Shown here in pieces: positions 1-6,332 of a stretch of DNA of 8,152 nucleotides. Position 1 is the first letter of the stretch, and the number at the start of each line of letters is the position of its first letter. This DNA is from Natrialbaceae archaeon B1-Br10_E2g27. GTDB taxonomy: Archaea > Halobacteriota > Halobacteria > Halobacteriales > Natrialbaceae. The notes beneath the pieces are model-generated. The model did not search any database. It was given only the letters and a program-made list of their open reading frames with translations, and was not told the DNA's origin. Location: contig LKMM01000102.1 of NCBI GenBank assembly GCA_001563885.1, positions 1 through 8,152 of the forward strand, written 5' to 3'. The position numbers were made by a program, and so were the translations under genes.

Positions 1-62
1 GGACGATAAGCCCGCCTGCGTATCAGCAACTACTGGAGTGGGAGACCCTCTGGGAACGTTGA
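1..62 (+). CDS. possible 3' end of an unrecognised plus-strand gene (partial)
   Basis: In the third forward frame the first 62 bases read as about 19 residues ending in YQQLLEWETLWER and then TGA at 60-62. The amphipathic, Trp- and Glu-rich tail looks more like real protein than the other frames, and a strong plus-strand terminator follows 25 bases after the stop, which fits the end of a transcription unit. Too little is present to name a family. The alternatives are a second forward frame that stops at 86-88, just inside the terminator region, and a minus-strand reading from an ATG at 79-81 that stays open to the edge. The minus reading has no TATA box at the right distance and would begin inside the flank of the hairpin, so I favour the plus-strand tail. 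Confidence is low. Confidence 0.3.
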   Translation, partial: TISPPAYQQLLEWETLWER

Positions 63-87
63 TTCGCCGCCGACCACTCATACTTTG

Positions 88-122
88 AGCCCATCACAGC
101 ACGCGCTGTGGTGGGCTTTTTT
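88..122 (+). terminator. intrinsic-type terminator: 13-bp hairpin plus T6
   Basis: Bases 88-100 pair with 105-117 over 13 positions, the only imperfection being a T94-G111 wobble, around a four-base ACGC loop. Six T's follow at 117-122, and the T-rich stretch continues to about 131 after a short CA interruption. The T tract lies only on the plus-strand side, so the element should end transcription coming from the left. Haloarchaeal terminators are often plain T tracts, so a hairpin this regular is noteworthy. Confidence 0.75.
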
Positions 123-364
123 CATTTTGTTGCAGAGCGGTAGTGCTGGGCCGTGGAAGTTTTATCCATACTACTAGTTAGTTGAGACCACCACTGCGAT
201 ATGGTATCAGCAATCAGTGGCGTGGCTGTTCGCTTGACCATCAGATGGCAATAACTGGAGAGGATGCAGCTGTGGCTCCCGTGCGTGTTGAAAGTATCAC
301 CCGGAACACTAACGTCCAGCCTCATCCCGTGGCGGCATGCCGCGTCGGCTGGCTAACCCTCGTG

Positions 365-412
365 CCGGGCGGGAGACAGTGATGGAGGTCTCCACTCCTG
401 TCGCGTGCCCGG
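365..412. other. nested hairpin in the gene-free stretch
   Basis: CCGGGC (365-370) pairs with GCCCGG (407-412). After a four-by-four internal loop, GACAG (375-379) pairs with CTGTC (398-402), and TGGA (383-386) can pair with TCCA (391-394) at the tip. A competing pairing joins GGAGAC (372-377) with GTCTCC (388-393), so the RNA could switch between two folds. Either strand could form it. No T tract follows on either side, so it is not an obvious terminator. Confidence 0.4.
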
Positions 413-486
413 GTTCGCCGTACCGTCATCGCACCCGAATGGGTATACTCGGACGGGGACTAAAGGCACGCATCTGTCGGTAGGGT

Positions 487-510
487 GGTGAGCCGTATAA
501 CGGTTTCACC
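487..510 (-). other. hairpin downstream of the GH15 gene; possible 3' element
   Basis: GGTGA (487-491) pairs with TCACC (506-510), and CCGT (493-496) pairs with ACGG (500-503) around a three-base loop, with a one-by-two mismatch between the stems. It lies 40-64 bases past the stop codon of the minus-strand GH15 gene. Nearer to that stop, the minus strand has a TTTT tract (plus positions 533-536), a weak candidate for the actual transcript end. Whether the hairpin or the T tract acts as terminator or processing site cannot be told. Confidence 0.3.
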
Positions 511-550
511 GTGAGCCGGCGTCAGAGAACGGAAAAGGCGAGGGACTTAC

Positions 551-3500
551 TTAGAGTCGCAGCGTCCGGACGGTCGTCCCAGCGGTCTCGAGGTCGTCGT
601 CGTCGGCGGCGGCGACGATGACGCGGTTTTCGCCGGGGTTGACGTCGAGTGTGGCTTCGAACTCGCCGTCTTCGACGGCGATGGTGGTGCTATCGGCTGG
701 GGTTTTGATCGCGACGCGGACGCCTGTGGTTTCGCCGGAGACGACGAGTTGACTGCCCTGGAACTGGGTGTCGACGCGCATTGCGGGACCACGGTCGGGC
801 TTGTGGATGCGTTGTTCGCAGTAGCGTTCGCGGACGAACGCGGGTGTCTCGACGGGGTCGCCGGCGGTGATGCCGTGGGCGAGGCGGACGAATTGGGACA
901 TCGCCCATGCAAGCGGTGTTGCAGCACCGGTGCCCTGTCCGAACTCCCAGTTGTAGTCGGTTTCGTCCTCGCGGTCCCAGACCTGTTCTGGGATCATCCG
1001 ACCGGAATTGGCGAACGCTTCCATCGCACGAAGACAGTCCTCGGGTGTAAGGTCACCGTCGGCGGCGAGAAGTTCGTACTCACCACGTTCGCCGGTCAGA
1101 AGCGGCCAGAGCCGACCTTTGCCTTTGTGTTGGACGGACCAGGGTGCACCTTTGTCTTCGCGGGCGCGTTCGCCGTAGCCGTCGCCATTGTACCGGTAGA
1201 ACCCGGCGTTATCTTCGACGTCGACGCGGATGGTGGTGTCGACCTCCGCGACGGAGTTTTTGACAATCTCGTCTTCGGGCGGATAGATTCCCATCCGGAC
1301 GAGGTCTAAGAACCCACCATCGATGATATTGCGTTCGTCGAGCGTTGGACCGTCGTTGGCGAGTGTACGGAGATAGCCGGCTTCGGGGTCGCCGTCACGG
1401 GTAACCCGGACGAAGTAGGGCGTGTTGGTGTGGCGGTCGGTGCCCGTTTCGGTCGCGGTCCAGGTATCGACGTTGTTCGCCCAGTGGTCGGCGAGGCCGA
1501 GCCAAACGAGGGCGTCGGTTTCTTCGTCGTTGTCGATTGCGATTTTCGCTGCACAGGCCAGTCCGGCGATCTCGGCGGCAATCGACGATGGGGAGTAGCC
1601 GGATTCTTCTTCCCAGCGTTCCTGGGCGCTTCGGGGGCCGTGGCGGGAGACGTAGTCGGCCGACCGGCGGATATTTTCGTAGCTATACTCGACATCGTCG
1701 AACGTGATTCCCTGTTCGGCAAGGTGATAGGCCATCACTTGTGGGTAGGAGATGTTATCCATCTGCTCGCCACCCCAGCGAGTGATGCCGTTGATGTAGG
1801 TATTCTGTGGGATAAAGCCGGCCTCGTCTTGTTGGTACTCGTAGATATACTCGAGTTGACTCGTCGCGATATCGAGTGAGCCGACGATGTCGAAGGCAGT
1901 AAAGACGTGATAGAGGTCCCGGGACCAGACGAAGTTGTAGCCATATCCTTTGGGCTCTTCGGAGAAGACGGCTTCGCCCCACGGCACCGACGGTGAGGCG
2001 ATCGAGGCACCGTGGTACGTCTTGTCCTCGACGGCCATGAGTGTCATGATGGCGCTTTTGTACTGCTTGGTGAGCGCTTCGTCGTCGGCGACGGCCTCAG
2101 GGAGCGGTTTGTCCTCGAGGTAGGCGTTCCAGCTGTCGGTATAGGCCGACTGGACCTGTTCGAAGCCGCGATCGAGTGCGCCGTGGGCTTCGCCAAGCGC
2201 CGCGGTGGTGTCGGCATAGCGGGCAAAGCCGAGGGCAACGGTTTCGGTTATGGCCGTCCCCGAGCCAAGGCGACCGACGAGGACGACGTTTTCGTGGTCG
2301 ACCTCGTCGACGGGTTCGGGGAGTTCGCCGTCGGCATAGAGGCTGTTGAGGCGGTCGCTGCCGGCGACGCCAACGGTCGCCCAGTCGAACCGGGACTCGG
2401 CGGCGACTGCCAGTGCGACCGAGTAGGCGTCACCGTTTTGATCGACCAACAGCGGATTGTCCGTCTCGCCCGTGTACGCCCGTGGATCACGAGCGAGCAG
2501 GTGGTAGGCACCGTCGTCGCCGGTACGAAGGCCTCGGTCGTCGGTTCCGGTGTTTGTGAGCGCGACGTCGGTGACTGCGAAGACGTCGTACTCGTTGTCG
2601 TCGTCGGCCTCAAAGGTGACGTCGGCGACGATTGCGTCGTGTTCTGGATCGGTTGCATACTCGACGATCAGTGTCCACTCGTGGCCCTGCCCGTCGCCAG
2701 CTTCGGTAAAGACGTGGCGGAACAACAGCGCGTCGTCGTCGACGGGTTCGACCCGCCGGTCGACGGTGTCTTCGACTTTCTGGCTCTCCATGTGTGTCCG
2801 GACGGTGTACTCGGTGCCGTCGGTACACCGGACAAGGAAGTCGAACACCCGGAGGTTCATCAGGTCGACCTGCGGGAAGCGGGCTTCGGTCAAGCCGCCT
2901 TTGGTGAGCGTAAACCAGACACGCGAGGAGTCGGGGTCAGCGTGGTCGGCGACAGTCGAGATGCCGAACTTTTCGCCAGTGGTCCACGTCGGTCGCTCGC
3001 TCGGTCCTTCGACGTCGGTCGATGTCGTCGGGAGTGCGTTCAGATCGTTGAGGACGGCGATGCCCCTGAGTCTGACCGCGTGCGTCCACGCGAGCGGGGC
3101 TGCACTGTCGAGTTCGCCGTCGTCGAACACCTGTTCTGCGAGGTAGCCTGTCTCGGTGGCAAACGGCCCATCAGCGGTGAGCAGTTCATACAGGTTGCTC
3201 GCTCGAGTGAGGAAGGCTTCACCGTTTTGCTCGTGGTCTTCTAACAGTTGGCTCACGTGGGCGGCCGCGAGAACGCCGAGTGCGGTGGTCACGGACCAGA
3301 TCTTTTCGGCGTCCTGATCGTTCGTTCGCCACTGGTCGCCTTCATACCGAATTAGTCCGGCGACGTCGCTTCCAGGGGGATTTCGAAACAGCGTATCGAG
3401 CGTCGTGCCGACGTGATCTGTGAGTCGCTCGAGGTGGGCCGCTGTGAGTGAGACTCCCTCGATCGCGTCGTACTCGGCGAACGCGCCCGCAAACTCGAGT

Positions 3501-5086
3501 GCAGCGCCGTCGATTCGTGCATCGAGGTCGCCGTCCGAGAGGCGCATTCCATAACACTCCCGGTCGTCGTCCCACAGTTGTTCGAGTCCATCGAAGATCC
3601 GGTCGGCGTTTTCGACGGCACGTTCACAGGTCGAGTCCCGGAGTGGCGAGCGGGCAACGGCGGAAAACGCCTCGAGGAAGGTAGCTGCGGTGTGGGCAAA
3701 CTGGCCAACGGAGTCTTCCCAGGCGTTTTGACACGGTTTGGGAAGGTCGTTGTCCGCGATATCGCGTTCTAAGGCATCGACGCCGTTGGTAATTGTATCG
3801 CGGATGTCTCCAAGGAGGTCGTTGTCCAGTCGGTCATAGCGTTCGCGCAGGAGTCGGGCTAAAAACGCGACGACGGTCGCCGTCTGGTCGGCCTGATACT
3901 CGTTCGATTCGGCGTTCCGTTCGACGTTCGCGTTGGCCCAGCCGGGGGCAAGCGAGCCGTCTGCACCCCAGACGCGGTGTGGCCAGGTGCCGTCTTCGAG
4001 TTGTGCGTCACAGAAAAACTGGGCGCTTTCCTCGAGAGTCGATTGGGTTTCAAGTCCGAGTCGGTCACTGGCTTCGAGTAAGTGTCCGGAGATGGCGGCG
4101 TCATCACGGAACCAGACGTAGCCGTAGCCTCCGGAGTTCGTATAGAAGGGATCGAACTCGGGGGCGGCGATTCGCCCGCCGATCGGCGTCGTCAGTAAAT
4201 CGAGCGCCCGGAGGTCGGTCCGGACAGCCTCGGAGTGAGGCAACGATCCGGGCACCTCGACGCGAGTTCGCTTGCGTGCGGCGGCACGGAGTTCGTCGGA
4301 GGTTGCGTACTCGTGAGCGCAGGTTCGTAAGTCGGCAAGGGCCATCTCCCGGTCGATTTCTTCGTGGTCCGAAAGCTGGCTGACGAGCGTTGTACTGTTG
4401 GATCGGCCCGAGCGCTCGAGGGGGGCAGTCACGAGGAAGTCGCCGCTGAGGCGTGTTTGCTCGTGGTGTTCGGTCGGCTCTCGTCGCGGGAACGAGACCG
4501 GTTCGTCGTCTAGAATTTCGGCAAACCGTTCGGGTCGCTGCCCGTGGATTGCATCGAGGCCGGTCGAGGCGGTGAGGTAGTCGTGTTCGCGACGGTGGTA
4601 GACCTCGAGGGCTTTGGTCCCGTTGGGGCCGCCATCTTCGTGGACGAGTGCGCCGACGCGGCCTTCCTTGCCTTCGGGAGCGAGTGTGACGAACGCGACG
4701 AGTTTTGCGTCCGAGGGAACCGCCCCACGCAGTTCGACGTGGGTGACGTGGGCCCGCCCGAGTGTCAGGTCGTACTGGTGGACGGTAAACGATCCCGCGT
4801 CGTACTCGGTTTCGAAGAGTTTCGTATCGCGGTAGTAGTGTTGTCTAATCGTCTCCAGATCACCGAACCAGTGGGTCTGGTCGTCGGTTATGATGCCGAG
4901 ACGAGACCTGTCGATGCCGTAGAGCCCGGAGAGTGAGTCTGAATAATCGCGAATCGAGCCGTCGGGCCCGATGTGGACGAGTCGATCACCGTGTCCCGAG
5001 AAGGCGCCGATATCTGTCGTCGCCGTTTCAGGGAAACGCGCTCCACGAGTCCGCTTGTATTCGTTGAGCGCCGTTGTCAAACGCAT
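551..5086 (-). CDS. tandem GH15 glucoamylase/glucodextranase-type glucosidase (glucan 1,4-alpha-glucosidase), 1511 aa
   Basis: Predicted to release glucose from the non-reducing ends of alpha-glucans. Module 1 (about 1-690) has an archaeal-glucoamylase-like beta domain (YKRTRG, SGLYGIDRSR) and then an alpha/alpha barrel with YVWFRDDA (323-330), NAWEDS (454-459; acid Glu457) and LAEQVFD (649-655; base Glu651). Module 2 starts at about 698 with a glucodextranase N-type domain (WTTGEKFG, VWFTLTKGGL, FPQVDLMNLR). Its barrel has FVWSRDLYH (1052-1060), QERWEEESGYSP (1155-1166; acid Glu1159) and MIPEQVWD (1364-1371; base Glu1367). Residues about 1434-1511 are a beta-rich tail resembling the Glucodextran_B type. 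The family and catalytic roles come from known GH15 enzymes; the assignment here is by motif. The start at 5086 is chosen because a TATA box sits about 26 bases before it; the open frame further upstream overlaps the neighbouring gene and is Ser/Arg-rich, unlike the protein. No signal peptide or Tat motif is visible, so the enzyme should be cytoplasmic. It lies 52 bases after the glycosyltransferase gene but has its own promoter. Symbols such as cga are used for such enzymes; I leave it open. Confidence 0.9.
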   Translation of the reverse strand: MRLTTALNEYKRTRGARFPETATTDIGAFSGHGDRLVHIGPDGSIRDYSDSLSGLYGIDRSRLGIITDDQTHWFGDLETIRQHYYRDTKLFETEYDAGSFTVHQYDLTLGRAHVTHVELRGAVPSDAKLVAFVTLAPEGKEGRVGALVHEDGGPNGTKALEVYHRREHDYLTASTGLDAIHGQRPERFAEILDDEPVSFPRREPTEHHEQTRLSGDFLVTAPLERSGRSNSTTLVSQLSDHEEIDREMALADLRTCAHEYATSDELRAAARKRTRVEVPGSLPHSEAVRTDLRALDLLTTPIGGRIAAPEFDPFYTNSGGYGYVWFRDDAAISGHLLEASDRLGLETQSTLEESAQFFCDAQLEDGTWPHRVWGADGSLAPGWANANVERNAESNEYQADQTATVVAFLARLLRERYDRLDNDLLGDIRDTITNGVDALERDIADNDLPKPCQNAWEDSVGQFAHTAATFLEAFSAVARSPLRDSTCERAVENADRIFDGLEQLWDDDRECYGMRLSDGDLDARIDGAALEFAGAFAEYDAIEGVSLTAAHLERLTDHVGTTLDTLFRNPPGSDVAGLIRYEGDQWRTNDQDAEKIWSVTTALGVLAAAHVSQLLEDHEQNGEAFLTRASNLYELLTADGPFATETGYLAEQVFDDGELDSAAPLAWTHAVRLRGIAVLNDLNALPTTSTDVEGPSERPTWTTGEKFGISTVADHADPDSSRVWFTLTKGGLTEARFPQVDLMNLRVFDFLVRCTDGTEYTVRTHMESQKVEDTVDRRVEPVDDDALLFRHVFTEAGDGQGHEWTLIVEYATDPEHDAIVADVTFEADDDNEYDVFAVTDVALTNTGTDDRGLRTGDDGAYHLLARDPRAYTGETDNPLLVDQNGDAYSVALAVAAESRFDWATVGVAGSDRLNSLYADGELPEPVDEVDHENVVLVGRLGSGTAITETVALGFARYADTTAALGEAHGALDRGFEQVQSAYTDSWNAYLEDKPLPEAVADDEALTKQYKSAIMTLMAVEDKTYHGASIASPSVPWGEAVFSEEPKGYGYNFVWSRDLYHVFTAFDIVGSLDIATSQLEYIYEYQQDEAGFIPQNTYINGITRWGGEQMDNISYPQVMAYHLAEQGITFDDVEYSYENIRRSADYVSRHGPRSAQERWEEESGYSPSSIAAEIAGLACAAKIAIDNDEETDALVWLGLADHWANNVDTWTATETGTDRHTNTPYFVRVTRDGDPEAGYLRTLANDGPTLDERNIIDGGFLDLVRMGIYPPEDEIVKNSVAEVDTTIRVDVEDNAGFYRYNGDGYGERAREDKGAPWSVQHKGKGRLWPLLTGERGEYELLAADGDLTPEDCLRAMEAFANSGRMIPEQVWDREDETDYNWEFGQGTGAATPLAWAMSQFVRLAHGITAGDPVETPAFVRERYCEQRIHKPDRGPAMRVDTQFQGSQLVVSGETTGVRVAIKTPADSTTIAVEDGEFEATLDVNPGENRVIVAAADDDDLETAGTTVRTLRL

Positions 5087-5107
5087 GACTGAGCAAAGTG
5101 GCCGATT

Positions 5108-5116
5108 GTATATAAA
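5108..5116 (-). promoter_or_regulatory. TATA box of the GH15 gene
   Basis: On the minus strand the nine bases read TTTATATAC, a good archaeal TATA box, centred about 26 bases before the ATG at 5086. Transcription should begin at or within a few bases of the start codon, giving a leaderless mRNA. It lies in the 52-base gap after the glycosyltransferase stop codon, so the GH15 gene can be transcribed independently of that gene even if read-through also occurs. Confidence 0.7.
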
Positions 5117-5138
5117 CCCTGAACCAGCGACAAATAGT

Positions 5139-6191
5139 TCACTCCGAGACGATATCCTGATAGAACTCGACGTGTTCGTCGGCGACGGTCTCCCAGGTGC
5201 GTTCTTCGTACTCGATTGGAGTATCCATCTCGAGGGCGCGTTCGATGCCGCGGGCGATCGATCGACCGCTCGGTTCGACCTCGACGATGCAATCCTCTGG
5301 AAGCACTTCTGCCGCACCGGACTCACAGGCGACGACGCGCGTCCCAACCGAGAGCGATTCGACGATGGTAATCCCGAACGGTTCCGACAGCGATGGTGAG
5401 ACGAACAGATCGGCGCTGGCGTAGTAGTCGCCGAGTTCTGCCTCGGGGACGTAGCCGACGAACCTGACGCGTTCGTCGAGGTCCAACAGGGAAACGAACC
5501 GTTTGAGTCGGTCAGTCAGGTGGCCAGAGCCCCCGATGACGAGGGTAACGTCGTCGCGTCGAAGATCGTCCATCGCGTAGATGAGGTGGTCGATTCCTTT
5601 CTGGTGGGTGTGTCGGCCGACGAAAAACAGCATCTTGCCGTCGATTTCGAGTTCGGCTTTCAGATCGCGACCGGTGTGTTCGGCAGCGCTAAAGCCGTTG
5701 TAGATGACGTGGGCGTCGCCACCGTAGTGGCGTTTGATCTCGCGTGCGGTGAGTTCGCTGACCGCGATCAGGTGATTCGAGCGGTCGGCGATTCGCTGTT
5801 CGCTCTCGAGTTCCCGGTCTGGGGGATTACGGTTGCGATCCGACGACAGGGAGTGAAACGTCGTCACCCACTGGACATCGTGGGTTGCCTGGGCGCGCGA
5901 ACCGGGCCCATAGCCGAACCAGTCGTTCGTGTGGACGATGTCGGCGTCGGCTGCGTGTTCGACGAACTCGCCTGCAAGCCGGTTGATTCGCTCGCGAATG
6001 TCTCCTTCGCCAGTTGGGACGCCAATAATGTTGTCACGGCCCTCCGGAGCAAACTCCGCGGGCAAGACCAGTTCGTTGTCGATATCGTCTCGAGTGTCGA
6101 ACTGGTTGAACAGTTCACCGAGTGCTGTATCCAGTCCGCCGCTGATGTTCGGGGGGAATCCCCACCCTAATAATAATACCTTTGGAACCAT
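5139..6191 (-). CDS. GT4-type glycosyltransferase, glycogen-synthase-like, 350 aa
   Basis: A retaining GT-B glycosyltransferase that probably transfers glucose from a nucleotide sugar to an alpha-glucan or another acceptor. The N-terminal Rossmann half has VLLLGWGFPPNISGGLD (5-21), where the Gly-Gly-Leu turn corresponds to the donor-phosphate loop of glycogen synthases, then HTNDWFG (87-93) and TFHSLS (111-116). The C-terminal half has VGRHTHQKGIDHL (191-203), whose Arg193 and Lys198 match the usual donor-binding pair, and SLSEPFGITIVES (267-279) with the EX7E pair Glu270 and Glu278. There is no signal peptide or membrane segment. At 350 residues it is shorter than typical glycogen synthases, which usually exceed 400. 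Gene context (GH15 just downstream, malQ divergent) supports a role in alpha-glucan synthesis, but GT4 enzymes have many substrates and sucrose-, trehalose- or glycolipid-type chemistry is not excluded. The start is supported by a TATA box about 34 bases upstream, implying a leader of only about 7-9 bases without a Shine-Dalgarno site. Confidence 0.85.
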   Translation of the reverse strand: MVPKVLLLGWGFPPNISGGLDTALGELFNQFDTRDDIDNELVLPAEFAPEGRDNIIGVPTGEGDIRERINRLAGEFVEHAADADIVHTNDWFGYGPGSRAQATHDVQWVTTFHSLSSDRNRNPPDRELESEQRIADRSNHLIAVSELTAREIKRHYGGDAHVIYNGFSAAEHTGRDLKAELEIDGKMLFFVGRHTHQKGIDHLIYAMDDLRRDDVTLVIGGSGHLTDRLKRFVSLLDLDERVRFVGYVPEAELGDYYASADLFVSPSLSEPFGITIVESLSVGTRVVACESGAAEVLPEDCIVEVEPSGRSIARGIERALEMDTPIEYEERTWETVADEHVEFYQDIVSE

Positions 6192-6219
6192 GAGTTAACT
6201 ACCGTTGGATCTTCCGGTA

Positions 6220-6229
6220 CTTTATAATT
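6220..6229 (-). promoter_or_regulatory. TATA box of the glycosyltransferase gene, partly palindromic
   Basis: On the minus strand it reads AATTATAAAG, centred about 34 bases before the glycosyltransferase ATG, which predicts a start site near 6198. Its core TTATAA (6222-6227) is a perfect palindrome, so it could also recruit TBP facing malQ. In that orientation the transcript would start near 6251 and carry a leader of about 80 bases. Confidence 0.55.
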
Positions 6230-6294
6230 GGTGCTCAGTCGACTGTACGGGCTCCTCGGCGGCCCGTTCTGGACGGCGATTTTTCACAGTCGTT

Positions 6295-6309
6295 CGAAAA
6301 GGTTGAAAC
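6295..6309 (+). promoter_or_regulatory. probable leaderless promoter of malQ (BRE plus weak TATA)
   Basis: CGAAAA (6295-6300) resembles the haloarchaeal B-recognition element and is followed by TTGAAA (6303-6308), a weak TATA-like box centred about 27 bases before the malQ ATG at 6333. The spacing suits a leaderless transcript. The weakness of the TATA core could mean dependence on an activator or a particular TBP/TFB pair; that is inference. Confidence 0.45.
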
Positions 6310-6332
6310 GTTGTCGTAGCGAAAGCCTGGCT

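Larger units (their letters stand above)
123..550. other. gene-free stretch with several hairpins; possible noncoding RNA
   Basis: No reading frame here has haloarchaeal codon character or a recognisable product. The best candidate (ATG 245 to TGA 382, 45 codons) has mixed third positions and is not acidic. The stretch does contain inverted repeats. CCACTG at 191-196 pairs with 215-220. CCAGCC at 316-321 pairs with 347-352 around a perfect 12-base palindrome at 332-343. A nested hairpin spans 365-412, and another lies at 487-510. A TATA-like TTTTAT at 160-165, preceded by GGAA, would place a transcript start near 188, right at the first inverted repeat. This would fit a structured RNA on the plus strand. 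It could equally be a decayed gene or a GC-rich spacer in which short hairpins arise by chance. I could not match it to SRP RNA, RNase P RNA or tRNA signatures. Confidence 0.35.

Noticed and set aside
1..81. Minus-strand start at 79-81 open to the left edge (27 residues)
   Set aside because: There is no TATA box at 25-30 bases upstream, where the terminator hairpin lies instead, and the plus-strand terminator argues for transcription coming from the left.
245..382. Small open frame of 45 codons (MAITGEDAAV...)
   Set aside because: Third codon positions are near random and the product is not acidic, unlike every real gene here. It also runs through the hairpins of the structured stretch.
340..480. 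Possible tRNA, SRP RNA or RNase P RNA because of GGGTTCG and nearby stems
   Set aside because: GGGTTCGCCG at 411 lacks the T-arm pairing and no cloverleaf can be drawn. The conserved SRP helix 8 and RNase P core signatures are absent.
2012..3244. Open frame of 410 codons on the plus strand, antisense to the GH15 gene
   Set aside because: It mirrors the GH15 codons. The strong G/C third-position bias of the real gene removes stops on the opposite strand. The product matches no family I recognise and is Val/Gly-rich.
5087..5347. An 87-residue N-terminal extension of the GH15 protein
   Set aside because: It overlaps the end of the glycosyltransferase gene, is Ser/Arg-rich instead of acidic, and a TATA box sits at leaderless distance from the ATG at 5086.
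6228..6332. A 35-residue N-terminal extension of MalQ from a TTG
   Set aside because: It is Arg/Leu-rich, absent from the GH77 family pattern, and covers the probable malQ promoter.
6192..6332. TrmB-type operator (TACT spaced to GAGTA) in the divergent promoter region
   Set aside because: A TACT occurs at 6218-6221, but no GAGTA lies at the required distance, and none was seen near the GH15 promoter.
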